DNA from: Comamonas suwonensis
GTDB lineage: Bacteria; Pseudomonadota; Gammaproteobacteria; Burkholderiales; Burkholderiaceae_C
Length of the DNA: 64,000 nt
Direction of reading: 5' to 3'
Assembly (NCBI RefSeq): GCF_012844455.2
Contig: NZ_JABBCQ020000006.1
Span: 177,158 to 241,157 of the forward strand
Shown piece after piece: positions 1 through 10,321 of the stretch. The position numbers and the translations under genes are program-made. The notes below the pieces were generated by a model. It had not been told where the DNA came from. It was given only the letters and a program-made list of their open reading frames with translations, and did not search any database. How positions within the stretch are numbered: the first letter of the stretch is position 1; every line of letters begins with the position of its first letter.

Positions 1-2
1 AT

Positions 3-503
3 GAAAGCTGGAGCATTCCACTGTCCGTGTTGCTGGTCGTGCCCTTGGGCGTGTTCGGCGCCGTGGCCGGTGTGCTGATGCGCGGCATGCCTAACGACAT
101 CTACTTCCAGGTCGCGCTGATTACGGTCATTGGTCTCTCGGCCAAGAACGCCATTCTGATTGTGGAGTTCGCCAAGGACCTGCATGCCGAAGGCAAAACC
201 GCACTGGAAGCCGCACTGGAAGCGGGCCACCTGCGTTTCCGCCCTATTTTGATGACCTCGCTGGCCTTTATTCTGGGTGTGGTGCCTCTGTACATCGCCT
301 CCGGTGCCAGCGCAGCCAGCCAGAAGGAAATCGGTACCGGCGTGTTCTGGGGCATGGTGATTGGCACGCCAATCTCCGTCTTCCTGGTGCCTGTGTTCTT
401 TGTGACCGTGTTCAATCTGTTTGGCAAAAAATCCAAGCAAGACTCCAACGCCAATCCCCCGGCAGCAACTTCTGCAGCACAGGGAGGCTCGCAACATGAA
501 TAA
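3..503 (+). CDS. RND efflux pump inner-membrane transporter, C-terminal fragment
   Basis: This is the last ~166 residues of an AcrB/MexB-type (HAE-1 family) proton-driven drug exporter; the 5' part lies outside the window. The fragment opens with ESWSIP, the usual lead-in to the C-terminal transmembrane block. It then shows conserved stretches [17 protein letters not shown] and [13 protein letters not shown] and a final hydrophobic hairpin ending [11 protein letters not shown]. Its stop codon overlaps the start of the downstream outer-membrane factor gene by 8 bases, so the two are translationally coupled and should form one tripartite pump. The membrane-fusion protein would be expected just upstream. 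Substrate cannot be told from this piece. Confidence 0.93.
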   Translation, partial: ESWSIPLSVLLVVPLGVFGAVAGVLMRGMPNDIYFQVALITVIGLSAKNAILIVEFAKDLHAEGKTALEAALEAGHLRFRPILMTSLAFILGVVPLYIASGASAASQKEIGTGVFWGMVIGTPISVFLVPVFFVTVFNLFGKKSKQDSNANPPAATSAAQGGSQHE

Positions 504-1932
504 GACCTTGCTACCCGTAGCACTGGCCGGCGCGCTGCTGGCCAGTGGCTGCTCCTTCATCCCCACGCTGGATCGCCCTGCCGCCCCGGTGGCAGAGCAT
601 TTCTCTGCCGCCAATGAGCAGGCGGGCGCTACAGCCGCAGCGGATATTCCCTGGCAGCAGTTCTTTACGGACCCTCGTCTGCAGCAAGTCATTCAACTGG
701 CGCTGGACAACAACCGCGACCTGCGTGTGGCTGTGCTCAATATCGAGAAAGCTCAGGCCCAGTACCAGATTCAGCGTGCAGCCCAGTTCCCTGAATTCGG
801 CGTTGCCGGCAGCGCCAGCCGCCAGCCCAGCACCATCACGGGCAGCTACGGCAACTCGTACATGGTGGGCTTGTCCATGCCCAGCTGGGAGATTGACTTC
901 TGGGGCCGCATCAGCAGCCTTAAGCAGCAAGCTCTGGCCCAGTATCTGGCGACAGAAGAAGGCCGCAAGGCCGCGCAGATCAGCCTGATTGCCAATGTCG
1001 CCAACACCTGGCTCAACCTGCAGGCGGATGAAGAGCTGCTGGCCATTTCGCGCCGCACTCTGAGCACACGCGAGCAGTCCATCAAGCTGACCAAGCTGCG
1101 CCTGGATGCAGGCGTGACTTCCGAGCTGGACTACCGCCAGGCTCAGTCGCTGACCGAAAGCGCACGCGCCACCCTGGCCCAGCAGGCTGGTCAGCGCGAG
1201 CGTGATGTCAACGCCCTGACCCTGCTTGCAGGCCAGTCCCTGCCTGCCGATCTACTCATCAGCATGCAAGACAAACAGCTGCGCGAGCTGCCTGCACTGG
1301 CCGATGTGCCATCGGGCCTGCCCTCTGAGCTGCTGCTGCGCCGCCCTGACATCCGTCAGGCCGAGCAAAGCATGATTGCCGCCAACGCCAGCATTGGTGC
1401 GGCACGCGCGCTGTTCTTCCCGAACATCTCGCTGACCGCATCGGCGGGTTTTGTGAACTCGAAAGTCTCTGACCTGCTCAGCTCTGACTCTGCCGCCTTC
1501 ACCATTGCGCCTTCGCTGTATCTGCCTATCTTCAACGCTGGCCGCAACCGCGCCAACCTGAAAGTGGCAGAGACCAACGAGAAAATTGCCGTGGCGCAAT
1601 ACGAGGGCTCCATCCAGTCGGCCTTCCGCGAAGTGTCTGACACGCTGGTGAACCGCCGCTCCCTGAAAGATCAGCTCGATGCCCAGTCGCGCCAGCTGGA
1701 AGCCGAGCAAGTTCGCTACAAGCTGTCTGACCTGCGCTACACCAACGGCGTGGCCAGCTACCTGGACTTGCTGGATGCACAGCGCTCGCTGTTTGCACTC
1801 GAGCAATCCGTGGTGCAAGTGCGCTTGGCGCAGCTGCAAAACCAGGTCAACCTCTACAAGGTTCTGGGTGGCGGCTGGACTGAGCCTGTGGCCAGCAGCA
1901 ACGCTGCTGCCCCAGCGACGGGCACCCCATAA
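496..1932 (+). CDS. RND efflux outer-membrane factor lipoprotein (OprM/NodT family)
   Basis: 478-residue outer-membrane channel of a tripartite efflux pump. The start at 496 is chosen because it gives a lipoprotein signal peptide ([19 protein letters not shown]) with lipobox Cys19; an in-frame start at 421 would bury this signal inside the upstream transporter gene. Two OEP-type repeats of long amphipathic helices follow. The family hallmark [12 protein letters not shown] is visible in mid-protein and [12 protein letters not shown] near the C-terminus. Length is typical of OprM/CusC. It overlaps the transporter stop by 8 bases and is followed by an intrinsic terminator, so it is the last gene of the pump operon. 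Confidence 0.93.
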   Translation: MNKTLLPVALAGALLASGCSFIPTLDRPAAPVAEHFSAANEQAGATAAADIPWQQFFTDPRLQQVIQLALDNNRDLRVAVLNIEKAQAQYQIQRAAQFPEFGVAGSASRQPSTITGSYGNSYMVGLSMPSWEIDFWGRISSLKQQALAQYLATEEGRKAAQISLIANVANTWLNLQADEELLAISRRTLSTREQSIKLTKLRLDAGVTSELDYRQAQSLTESARATLAQQAGQRERDVNALTLLAGQSLPADLLISMQDKQLRELPALADVPSGLPSELLLRRPDIRQAEQSMIAANASIGAARALFFPNISLTASAGFVNSKVSDLLSSDSAAFTIAPSLYLPIFNAGRNRANLKVAETNEKIAVAQYEGSIQSAFREVSDTLVNRRSLKDQLDAQSRQLEAEQVRYKLSDLRYTNGVASYLDLLDAQRSLFALEQSVVQVRLAQLQNQVNLYKVLGGGWTEPVASSNAAAPATGTP

Positions 1933-1956
1933 GCCGCAGTTTTTGCTGCCATCCAC

Positions 1957-1981
1957 AAAGGCGTCTTCGGACGCCTTTTTT
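1957..1981 (+). terminator. Intrinsic terminator after the efflux operon
   Basis: Stem AAGGCGTC / GACGCCTT around a TTCG-type tetraloop followed directly by a T-run, 25 bases after the outer-membrane factor stop. Confidence 0.85.
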
Positions 1982-2065
1982 CATGGTCACCACAAATTGC
2001 CCTAGGTTGATCCAACTCAACTCCTTTATGCAGCGATCGTCAACCCGTATCGTCGTGCAGTGGCA

Positions 2066-2088
2066 TTCTTAACCCTCACTTCTATAAT
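2066..2088 (+). promoter_or_regulatory. Putative sigma-70 promoter of the cytochrome c gene
   Basis: A perfect TATAAT at 2083-2088 lies about 40 bases before the start codon. The hexamer 17 bases upstream is GTGGCA, a weak -35 match. The gene has its own terminator-separated unit, so a promoter is expected here. Confidence 0.45.
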
Positions 2089-2126
2089 GGTTTGTTAAAC
2101 CCTATCCCACGATCTCAGAGGACTTC

Positions 2127-2969
2127 ATGAGCGAGCAACACCACGAAGAAGCCCATACCGGCCCCATCAAAAAACCCAAGCAGCTGTTGCTGGCTGTCCT
2201 CTTCTCGTTTGTGGTGCCCATTTTTGTAATCATCGGCCTGGTCAAGTTCGTGACCTCCTCAGAGACAACAGGCCCTGGCACCGGCAATCCCGAAATGGCC
2301 AAGGCCGTGCGCCTGCAAAAAGTGGGCACGATTGAGATCCGTGATGCCAACCGCCCCCTGCGCGGTGGTGAAGAAGTCTACAAATCGCAATGCGCGGCCT
2401 GCCACGCCACTGGCGCAGCCGGTGCTCCCAAGTTTCAGGACACTGCGGCCTGGGGCCCACGTCTGAAGCAAGGTCTGGACACACTGGTCCACTCAGCTCT
2501 GGCTGGCAAGGGTGCCATGGCAGCCCAAGGCGGTGGCGAATTCAATGACACCGAAATTGCCCGCGGCGTGGTCTACATGACCAATGCCGCTGGTGGCAGC
2601 TTCCCTGAGCCCAAGCCCCCTGCCGGTGCGGCGGATGCCGCCAGTGGTGATCCAGCAGCCGCCGAACCCGCTGCAGCGCCTGCCGCTGAAGCCGCTCCCG
2701 CAACGGCTGCACCAGCGCCAGCTGCTGCATCGAATGTAGGCAAGAGCATCTATGACACAACCTGCATGGCCTGTCACAGCAGCGGCGTGGCCGGTGCACC
2801 CAAGTTTGGTGACAAGGCGGCTTGGGCGCCCTTCATCGCCAAGGGTATGGACGATATGGTGAAAAAAGCCACACAAGGCGTGGGTGCCATGCCACCCAAG
2901 GGCGGCTCTACCGCTTCTGATGCAGACTTCAAGGCCGCCATCCAGTACATGGTGGACGCAGCCAAGTAA
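2127..2969 (+). CDS. Membrane-anchored dihaem cytochrome c (c5-like)
   Basis: 280-residue electron carrier with two class I cytochrome c domains. A single hydrophobic segment at about residues 20-42 anchors it to the inner membrane with the haem domains in the periplasm. Haem motifs are CAACH (89-93) and CMACH (213-217), each followed by the GAPKF segment seen in cytochrome c5 relatives. Candidate axial methionines are M131 and M255 (GAMPPKGG). The domains are joined by an Ala/Pro-rich linker (about 164-202). A good Shine-Dalgarno (AGAGGA) precedes the ATG. It is monocistronic, with a terminator behind it. The partner oxidase or reductase is not evident from the neighbours. Confidence 0.9.
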   Translation: MSEQHHEEAHTGPIKKPKQLLLAVLFSFVVPIFVIIGLVKFVTSSETTGPGTGNPEMAKAVRLQKVGTIEIRDANRPLRGGEEVYKSQCAACHATGAAGAPKFQDTAAWGPRLKQGLDTLVHSALAGKGAMAAQGGGEFNDTEIARGVVYMTNAAGGSFPEPKPPAGAADAASGDPAAAEPAAAPAAEAAPATAAPAPAAASNVGKSIYDTTCMACHSSGVAGAPKFGDKAAWAPFIAKGMDDMVKKATQGVGAMPPKGGSTASDADFKAAIQYMVDAAK

Positions 2970-3002
2970 ACAGCGCCACAGTGGCTTAGCGGCTCACGCT
3001 TC

Positions 3003-3041
3003 AAACCATAAAACCGGTCTTGCGCCGGTTTTATGGTTTTT
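3003..3041 (+). terminator. Intrinsic terminator after cytochrome c, likely bidirectional
   Basis: Long palindrome AAACCATAAAACCGG / CCGGTTTTATGGTTTTT. The A-rich left and T-rich right arms let it end both the cytochrome transcript and the converging minus-strand unit. Confidence 0.85.
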
Positions 3042-3044
3042 GGT

Positions 3045-3085
3045 CTCTAGCGCTTGATAGATAAGCGCAAGCAGCTATCAATTTT
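3045..3085. repeat. REP-like palindromic repeat, copy A
   Basis: Contains AGCGCTT-gataga-TAAGCGC followed by AAGCAGCTATCAATTTT. It is one of nine related intergenic copies in this window, located between convergent genes. Confidence 0.6.
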
Positions 3086-3635
3086 GCATAGCCTCTGGAC
3101 TCAGCACAAAGCCAAACTGTGCGGGCAACAAGGCGCTGCTCGCCTCCTGCACCTCGGGCAAATCACCGCGTTCCAGCGCATTGGCGGCATCCAGCATGTC
3201 AAGGCTGTGCACCATGCCCAGACCTTGCGGCAGGGCGAGGAACAGTCGCCCCAGTTCATCCATCACTACCTGCTGCACCTGCGCCACTGACAGCTCCTGT
3301 CCGGTGTGGCTGTGCAGCTGCAGACCTTGCTCTGTGCTGCGCAAACGCCATATCCACGGGGCAGATTCCAACTCCACATACACGCGCTGGGGACCATTCT
3401 GAAAGTACCAGCGCCCATCAGCCTCGGCCAGATAGTTGCGGGCAATAAAGTCCGCCAGCTTTTCATGGCGCAGCGCATTGCCCTTGGCACCGGGTTGACC
3501 GCTGTTAAAAGCACCACAGGCCTGCGCCTGATCGTCACGCAGCCACCATTGCCCGCGTGCATCCAGGCCCAGCCAGCCACTGCAGGCGGGCACATTGGGC
3601 CACTTGGCCATGGCCTGCTTCACGATGTCATCCAT
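3078..3635 (-). CDS. Conserved protein of unknown function (Burkholderiales DUF2944/2946-like)
   Basis: 185 residues, cytoplasmic by appearance (no signal peptide or membrane segment). It is rich in Trp and shows a conserved-looking N-terminal block with KWPNVPACSGWLGLDARG and a block WYFQNGPQRVYVELE. I recall this as a small uncharacterised family common in Burkholderiales, possibly DUF2944 or DUF2946; the family number is from memory and unsure. It starts 3 bases after the stop of the YheT-type hydrolase gene, with a strong AAGGAGAGAT ribosome site inside the end of that gene, so the two are coupled. Function unknown. Confidence 0.8.
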   Translation of the reverse strand: MDDIVKQAMAKWPNVPACSGWLGLDARGQWWLRDDQAQACGAFNSGQPGAKGNALRHEKLADFIARNYLAEADGRWYFQNGPQRVYVELESAPWIWRLRSTEQGLQLHSHTGQELSVAQVQQVVMDELGRLFLALPQGLGMVHSLDMLDAANALERGDLPEVQEASSALLPAQFGFVLSPEAMQN

Positions 3636-3638
3636 TGG

Positions 3639-4649
3639 CTATCTCTCCTTGTTGTGTTGCGGCGCGGTGACCCACTGTGCCAGCCACTGGGTCACCGCCT
3701 GCGACATGGCCTGCACATGGGCCGGCCATGCGCCGCTGGCAAAACCTGCATGCCCGCCATGGGGTGGCTGCCACAGCTGCACCGATGCACTTACGTCACT
3801 CACCGTGGGCAGACTGTGCGCGGGCACAAACGGGTCATTCAGCGCATTGAGCAGCAGCAGCGGCACAGCCACCTGCTTGAGCAGGGGCTTGGCCGATGCA
3901 CGAGTCCAGTAATCATCCGCGTTTTTGAAGCCGTGCACCGGTGCGGTAAACACATCATCAAACGCATGCAGCGTGCGCGCGCGCAGCAGTGCGGCCTTGT
4001 CAAACGCCCCCGGCGACTGCTGCCATTTACCCAGCGCCTTGGGCACCAGCGTGCGCATGAACATGGGCGTGTAAATCCAGCGGTTCAACCCCCGCCCCAG
4101 ACTGATGCCACCCGCCACTAAATCGAGGGGAGCGCACACCACCGCAGCCCCTTGGATAAGCTGCGCCGCCGCCTGCTGCTGCACCCCAGCCCAGCGCGCC
4201 AGTGAATTGCCGCCCAGCGATATGCCCATGGCCAGCAAATCGCCGCTAGCGCCTTGCTGCAGTCGCCTCAAAATCCAGTCCACCTCATCCACATCCCCCG
4301 AGTGGTAGGCGCGCAGCAGTCGGTTGGGCTCGCCGCTACAACCGCGAAAATGTGGCACCGCCAGTCGCCAACAGCGCTGCGCACAGGCCAGCGCTGTTGC
4401 CTTGGCATAGTGACTGGACGATGAGCCTTCCAGCCCATGAAACAGTACCAGCGTGGGCGCATTCGCAGCCACTGCATGGCTTGAGAAATCGACATCAATA
4501 AAGTCACCGTCCGGCGTATCCCATCGCTCACGCCGCCACGGCTGTGGCAGCGCGCCCTTGGCCTGATAGCGAGCGCAGAGCGATGCCCAGATGGTCTGAA
4601 CATGGCCCCCGGGCTGCCACCAAGGGGCACGGAATTGTTCAAAGCTCAT
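3639..4649 (-). CDS. YheT-family alpha/beta hydrolase
   Basis: 336-residue predicted hydrolase of the COG0429 (YheT) family. The nucleophile elbow is GISLGG with Ser144, the oxyanion-hole region is HGLEGSSSSHY (71-81), and late D (LNDPF) and H (PHGGHAGF) segments complete the usual triad. The start at 4649 gives the family-typical N-terminus (APWWQPGGHVQTIW). The reading frame is open further upstream, but the extra 63 residues look non-homologous. It is co-transcribed with the small downstream protein, 3 bases apart. Substrate unknown. Confidence 0.88.
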   Translation of the reverse strand: MSFEQFRAPWWQPGGHVQTIWASLCARYQAKGALPQPWRRERWDTPDGDFIDVDFSSHAVAANAPTLVLFHGLEGSSSSHYAKATALACAQRCWRLAVPHFRGCSGEPNRLLRAYHSGDVDEVDWILRRLQQGASGDLLAMGISLGGNSLARWAGVQQQAAAQLIQGAAVVCAPLDLVAGGISLGRGLNRWIYTPMFMRTLVPKALGKWQQSPGAFDKAALLRARTLHAFDDVFTAPVHGFKNADDYWTRASAKPLLKQVAVPLLLLNALNDPFVPAHSLPTVSDVSASVQLWQPPHGGHAGFASGAWPAHVQAMSQAVTQWLAQWVTAPQHNKER

Positions 4650-4884
4650 GCCTGCCCCAGCCAGTCCCGCAGCTCTGGCTGCAAGCCATTCTTTGGCGCC
4701 GCACGCCAGATAAGCTCTGACGGCACGACCTGAATACCCGGCGGGCACCTGATGGGGAAAAAGTGAACATGCTTGCAATGCTAGCGCCACGCGGCGTCGG
4801 ACAGGAGCACAGGTTCTGGGCGCACGTGCCAATATCAAGCCCTTATGCTATGGTTTCCGCATCTATTTCGTGACTGGAAACTCC

Positions 4885-5502
4885 ATGAAACGCTGGCTCC
4901 TGATCATTGCGACTGCTGCCTCCATGCTCTCCCTCACGGGCTGCGGCTATAACGACTTTCAGCGTCTGGACGAAAAATCCAAGGCCGCATGGGGCGAGGT
5001 TCTGAACCAGTACCAGCGCCGCTCAGACCTGATTCCCAACATCGTCGCCACCGTCAAGGGCGAAGCCAGCTTTGAGCAAGACACGCTGACCAAGGTCATC
5101 GAAGCGCGCGCCAAAGCCACCTCCATTCAGGCCACGCCCGAACTCATCAACAACCCTGAAGCCTTCAACAAGTTCCAGCAGGCTCAGGGCGAACTCTCAG
5201 GCGCACTGTCTCGCCTGATGGTGGTGGCAGAAAGGTATCCAGACCTCAAGGCCAATCAGGCTTTCCGCGATCTGCGCGTGACATTGGAAGGCACGGAAAA
5301 CCGCATCACCGTGGCCCGCAACGAATACATAGGCACCGTGCAGGCCTACAACATACTGGCGCGCAGCTTCCCAACCAACATCACTGCCAAGGTGTTCGGC
5401 TACGCCGTCAAACCCACCTTTACTGTCCAGAACGAGGCTCAGATTTCTCAGCCACCGGCTGTGGACTTCTCTCAGCCTGCGGCTCCAGCCACCGCCAAGT
5501 AA
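4885..5502 (+). CDS. lemA: LemA family lipoprotein
   Basis: 205 residues. The start at 4885 is chosen because it gives a lipoprotein signal (LLIIATAASMLSLTGC); a GTG start 15 bases upstream only adds five residues. The body is the all-helical LemA domain with the usual VLNQYQRRSDLIPNIVATVKG block. LemA proteins are membrane-anchored helical proteins of unknown mechanism, commonly encoded beside TPM-domain proteins as here. First gene of a three-gene plus-strand cluster with the two TPM-type genes that follow. Confidence 0.92.
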   Translation: MKRWLLIIATAASMLSLTGCGYNDFQRLDEKSKAAWGEVLNQYQRRSDLIPNIVATVKGEASFEQDTLTKVIEARAKATSIQATPELINNPEAFNKFQQAQGELSGALSRLMVVAERYPDLKANQAFRDLRVTLEGTENRITVARNEYIGTVQAYNILARSFPTNITAKVFGYAVKPTFTVQNEAQISQPPAVDFSQPAAPATAK

Positions 5503-5526
5503 GCCATACGCGCTCACAAGGTTTAC

Positions 5527-6459
5527 ATGCAAAACAAGGCTCTAACCCTTATCCATCAAGCGCTTACAGCTCTTGTTTTGGCATGGCTTACGCTTTTTGC
5601 AGCCCTACCCGCACTGGCCCAAACAACGAACGGCGGAGTAGGATCACAACTCAAACCCGTGCCGGAACTCTCAGGCCGGGTCATCGACCAGACCCACACC
5701 CTCAGCAGCAGCGATGTGCAAGCGCTGAGCGAAAAGCTCAAAACACTGGAAGACGAAACGGGTGCACAGGTAGCAGTGCTGATGGTGGCAACCACCGCGC
5801 CTGAAGATATTGCTTCCTACACCTGGCGTGTCGCCAGCAGCTGGAAGCTGGGGCGCAAAGACATTGGCGACGGCAGCCTCATCGTCGTGGCAAAAGACGA
5901 CAGGCGCATGCGCATCGAGGTAGCGCGCAAGCTGGAAGGGGCGATTCCCGATATTCAGGCGGGCCGCATCATTGATGGCGCCATGAAGCCGCACTTCCGC
6001 GCCGATGATTATGCGGGCGGGCTTTCTGCCGCCATCGATCAAATGAGCCTGCTGATTCGCGGTGAGAAGTTGCCAGCCCCGGCCCAGCAGCAAAGCCAGA
6101 GCAGCTCTTTGTCGCAAAACCTGGACTTTCTGCTGCCGCTGCTGTTATTCGGCTTCCCCATCGGCATTGCCATTGCCCGTTCTCTCTTTGGCCGGGGACT
6201 GGGCTCGCTGATTATGGGTGGCATCACCGGTGCAGCGGCCTATTTCATCACCACCAGTATGCTGGTGGCGGGAGTGGCCGCCTTCATCGGACTGATGTTT
6301 ACGCTGTTGTCCAACCTCTCGCGAGGCGGCGGCGGTCCTTACATCAGCTCTGGCGGCGGAGGTGGCGGGAGCAGTGGCGGTGGTTTCAGTTCCGGGGGCG
6401 GCTTCAGCTCTGGTGGTGGTGGCAGCTTTGGGGGCGGCGGCGCTTCGGGAGATTGGTGA
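5527..6459 (+). CDS. TPM-domain membrane protein (YgcG family)
   Basis: 310 residues. An N-terminal signal peptide ends near ALPALAQ, and a TPM phosphatase-like domain spans about 48-180 (VIDQTHTLSSSDVQAL, GDGSLIVVAKDDRRMRIEV). Two or three membrane segments lie at about 197-262. The C-terminal tail is a very low-complexity Gly/Ser run ending GGGASGDW, as in YgcG proteins. Ribosome site AAGG lies 6 bases before the ATG. It sits 24 bases after lemA and 1 base before the next gene, so this is a tight operon. The family is tied to envelope functions, but no substrate is established from sequence. Confidence 0.9.
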   Translation: MQNKALTLIHQALTALVLAWLTLFAALPALAQTTNGGVGSQLKPVPELSGRVIDQTHTLSSSDVQALSEKLKTLEDETGAQVAVLMVATTAPEDIASYTWRVASSWKLGRKDIGDGSLIVVAKDDRRMRIEVARKLEGAIPDIQAGRIIDGAMKPHFRADDYAGGLSAAIDQMSLLIRGEKLPAPAQQQSQSSSLSQNLDFLLPLLLFGFPIGIAIARSLFGRGLGSLIMGGITGAAAYFITTSMLVAGVAAFIGLMFTLLSNLSRGGGGPYISSGGGGGGSSGGGFSSGGGFSSGGGGSFGGGGASGDW

Positions 6460-6460
6460 G

Positions 6461-7003
6461 ATGAGCAATATTTTCCATCGCCTTGCACGTCTGGTGCGCC
6501 ATCGCTGGGCCGAGCAACATTTGCGCAAGTCCCTGCCCGCCTCCACCCTGCGCGAGCTGGAGCTGCTGATTGCCAAAAGCGAGCTGGGCCACAGCGGCCA
6601 GGTACGCATTTGCGTTGAAGCAGGCCTGCCCTGGAGCTATATCTGGCGCGATGCCACGCCTCGCCAACGGGCGCTGTCGCAGTTTGCCAAGCTCCGTGTC
6701 TGGGATACCGAACACAACAACGGTGCCCTCATCTATTTGCTGCTGGCCGATCACGCCATCGAAATCGTCGCCGACCGTGCGCTGGATCGCACCATGAGTG
6801 CCGAGCAGTGGCAGACCCTGATCAGCGATATGCAATCGGCCTTCAAGGGCGGGCATTTCCATGTGGGGCTGGTCACGGCGCTGGAGCGGGTCAGCCGCCA
6901 GCTACAGACGCACTTTCCACGCAAATCCAGCCATATCGCTGACTCACGCAATCTGCCCGATGCGCCGGTGGTCGAGCGCCACCTGCCACACCGAGATCGC
7001 TGA
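6461..7003 (+). CDS. Second TPM-type protein of the lemA cluster
   Basis: 180 residues beginning MSNIFHRLARLVRHRW, one base after the preceding stop. No signal peptide or clear membrane helix. The central part (GQVRICVEAGLPWSYIW, LADHAIEIVADRAL, GHFHVGLVTALERV) resembles the TPM fold seen in the third member of LemA-TPM-TPM operons, where it acts in the cytoplasm or at the membrane with the other two. An open frame reaching back to 6362 is only the Gly-rich end of the previous gene read in another frame. Confidence 0.82.
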   Translation: MSNIFHRLARLVRHRWAEQHLRKSLPASTLRELELLIAKSELGHSGQVRICVEAGLPWSYIWRDATPRQRALSQFAKLRVWDTEHNNGALIYLLLADHAIEIVADRALDRTMSAEQWQTLISDMQSAFKGGHFHVGLVTALERVSRQLQTHFPRKSSHIADSRNLPDAPVVERHLPHRDR

Positions 7004-7024
7004 GGCCTGTCAAGATTCAAACTT

Positions 7025-7067
7025 CATAGCTGTCAGCGCTTATTTATCAAGCGCTAGAAGCTAAAAA
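7025..7067. repeat. REP-like palindromic repeat, copy B
   Basis: CATAGCTGTC then AGCGCTT-atttatc-AAGCGCT then AGAAGCTA; the best-preserved copy of the family. It lies between convergent genes. Confidence 0.65.
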
Positions 7068-7072
7068 GCTGT

Positions 7073-7744
7073 TTAACCCAGCACATTACGCCCATAAGGC
7101 GAACACAACCACAGCACGGCAGCCACATTGATCAGCACCATGAGCCAGAACTCCTGCTGGAAACGGGTTTTGCTGCTTTTATGACGCAGCCACTGCTGGG
7201 CCAGCAAAGCGCCAGGCCAGCCACCCACCAACGCCATGGTCTGCAGCATTTTCTCTGGCGTGCGCCACTGGCCTTTCTGGGCAGACCATTTGTCTTGCCA
7301 GTAAGCCATGAAGGTCAGCACGCTCAAGCCCGCATACACCAGCCAGATGAAGCGCGGCACGCTCCAGATGCTGGCCGCGGTCAGCATCAAGACCAACCAC
7401 AGAAGCAGCACGCCGTAGCTGAAACGGCTGGAGGCGTGCCAGCCCTGGGGCGCTCTGGCTTCTGAACGAGATGCGGGGCGACGGCTACGTGGCGCGGCTT
7501 TTGGGGCAGCGGCCACCGAAGTGGCAGCGCGCCACGCCACCCTGAGCGCACGTTTTTTGCCTTGCTCCATGCCCACAGCAAACTCCAGCCGCAGGCCGGG
7601 CCTGGGCCGCTGATCGGCAGAAGGACGCGGCTCAAAGGCACTGATATGCACAAAGAGCCGCCCGCCGTCATCGGCCTCGATCCAGCCAAAGCCCCGGTCA
7701 TCGTTCCATTGACTCAAAGTGCCGCCATAGCGCATGTCTCTCAT
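7073..7744 (-). CDS. Cold-shock domain / DUF1294 fusion protein
   Basis: 223 residues. The N-terminal cold-shock domain (about 5-70) carries the RNP1-like RGFGWI and RNP2-like LFVHISAF nucleic-acid-binding strands. A basic linker follows (about 70-108). The C-terminal DUF1294 domain has three to four hydrophobic segments with the marks YWQDKWSAQ, RTPEKMLQ, GGWPGALLAQ and RHKSSKTRFQ. The start at 7744 has a good ribosome site (AAGGGA). The architecture couples an RNA/DNA-binding domain to the inner membrane; its role is not established. Confidence 0.87.
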   Translation of the reverse strand: MRDMRYGGTLSQWNDDRGFGWIEADDGGRLFVHISAFEPRPSADQRPRPGLRLEFAVGMEQGKKRALRVAWRAATSVAAAPKAAPRSRRPASRSEARAPQGWHASSRFSYGVLLLWLVLMLTAASIWSVPRFIWLVYAGLSVLTFMAYWQDKWSAQKGQWRTPEKMLQTMALVGGWPGALLAQQWLRHKSSKTRFQQEFWLMVLINVAAVLWLCSPYGRNVLG

Positions 7745-7882
7745 GTCTTTCCCTTGTTGTTTTGCCGTACTGAATTCCGCGCCATCGTCAGAAGGCTGGC
7801 CTGTTCTTCACAGAATCAAGTCAACAAACCCTGCGCCTGTGTTAGTTTCAGGGCAGTCGTCTCTTTTAAGAAAGCACATCGC

Positions 7883-8152
7883 ATGAAGAAATCCTTGTTC
7901 TCTCTGGCCATCGTCAGCGCCGCCTTGGCGCTTAGCGCCTGCTCCTCCATCAGCCCCAAGGGCGCGGAGACACCAACGGCATACGACTACGCTTTGAGCT
8001 GCAAGCTCAAGGAAGATGACCCGAAGAAGTGCGAAGCCCAGATACGCGCCCTGTGCGATGACCCCAGCAAAGCCGTAGTACGCAAGTCACGCCATGTGGA
8101 TCCCTTGGACAACTCCGTGGTCTACGCCTATCAGGCGGCTTGCAACGGCTAA
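7883..8152 (+). CDS. Small predicted lipoprotein of unknown function
   Basis: 89 residues. The signal peptide MKKSLFSLAIVSAALALSAC ends in a canonical lipobox (LSAC, Cys20). The mature part has three more cysteines (SCKLKEDDPKKCEAQIRALC), suggesting a disulphide-stabilised periplasmic peptide. The frame is open upstream to 7562, but only this start gives the export signal. No family recognised. Confidence 0.75.
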   Translation: MKKSLFSLAIVSAALALSACSSISPKGAETPTAYDYALSCKLKEDDPKKCEAQIRALCDDPSKAVVRKSRHVDPLDNSVVYAYQAACNG

Positions 8153-8183
8153 TTCACACACCTGCCGCCGGAATTTTGGTTAT

Positions 8184-8230
8184 TTTTGAGCTCTAGCCCT
8201 TATATATCCAGCGCTACGCGCTTCCATATC
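8184..8230. repeat. REP-like palindromic repeat, copy C
   Basis: GAGCTCTAGCCCTTATATATCCAGCGCTACGCGCTTCCATATC, a diverged copy of the dispersed palindrome after the small lipoprotein gene. Confidence 0.45.
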
Positions 8231-8246
8231 AAGAGCAAACAGACAT

Positions 8247-8277
8247 AAAAAAAGCCACCGCATGCGGTGGCTTTTTT
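8247..8277. terminator. Bidirectional intrinsic terminator between lipoprotein gene and atpC
   Basis: AAAGCCACCGC-AT-GCGGTGGCTTT with an A-run on the left and a T-run on the right. It ends the ATP synthase operon on the minus strand and the small lipoprotein transcript on the plus strand. Confidence 0.85.
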
Positions 8278-8309
8278 GTGCCGAAGTTCCATGCCCGAAG
8301 GCATGTTCA

Positions 8310-8726
8310 TCAACGCTTCTGGCGGAACTTGCGCAGAGCAGCCACTTGGGCGGCCAGCACGGCCAGCTCGGACTGAGCCTTGGCCAGGTCCAGTTCGCTC
8401 TTGGCGTTCTTCAGAGCTTCTTCTGCCGAGGCCTTGGCCGCGTTGGCCTTTTCCTCGTCCAGATCCTTGCCGCGGATAGCGGTGTCGGACAGCACGGTCA
8501 CGCAGTTGGGTTGCACTTCCAAAATGCCACCGGCCACGAAGACAAATTCTTCGCTGCCATCAGGCATTTCGATGCGCACCGAACCCGGCTTGATGCGGGT
8601 GATCAGCGGTGTGTGGCGGGGGAAAATGCCCAGCTCGCCCGCTTCACCGGGCAAAGCGACAAAACGCGCTTCACCGGAGAAGATGGACTCTTCGGCACTG
8701 ACCACATCAACGTGGATGGTGTTCAT
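8310..8726 (-). CDS. atpC: ATP synthase F1 epsilon subunit
   Basis: 138 residues, last gene of the ATP synthase operon. The beta-sandwich N-domain shows the hallmark [21 protein letters not shown], and the Ala-rich two-helix C-domain is intact (about 90-138). It is part of the rotating central stalk and an intrinsic inhibitor of hydrolysis. It is separated from atpD by 151 bases holding a GC-rich repeat element. Confidence 0.97.
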   Translation of the reverse strand: MNTIHVDVVSAEESIFSGEARFVALPGEAGELGIFPRHTPLITRIKPGSVRIEMPDGSEEFVFVAGGILEVQPNCVTVLSDTAIRGKDLDEEKANAAKASAEEALKNAKSELDLAKAQSELAVLAAQVAALRKFRQKR

Positions 8727-8771
8727 CTTTGCTCCTAGAAAAGGTTAAAAACTGGTCCTAAAACCTCCACG

Positions 8772-8869
8772 CCCCCAAGCCAGAAACGCCAAGCAAGGGC
8801 CGCCCCGCAGCGAGGGCGTTGTCCCCCTCCTTAAAGAGAGGGGGAAGCGGCAAAGCCGCTCAGGGGGTG
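8772..8869 (-). repeat. Post-stop GC-rich hairpin repeat, copy 1 (atpD-atpC)
   Basis: Read on the minus strand it begins 9 bases after the atpD stop: CACCCCCTGAGCGGC, a TTTGCCGCTTCCCCCTC arm, then GAGGGGGAC, CTCGCTGCGGGGCGGCCCTT and a TTGCTTGG end. It shares this order with six other copies in the window. Confidence 0.75.
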
Positions 8870-8877
8870 AAAGTCAA

Positions 8878-10311
<1,434 letters not shown>

Positions 10312-10321
10312 TTAAAGCCGT

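Noticed and set aside
421..495. N-terminal extension of the outer-membrane factor
   Set aside because: It would put 25 residues before a perfect lipoprotein signal peptide; the start at 496 is clearly right.
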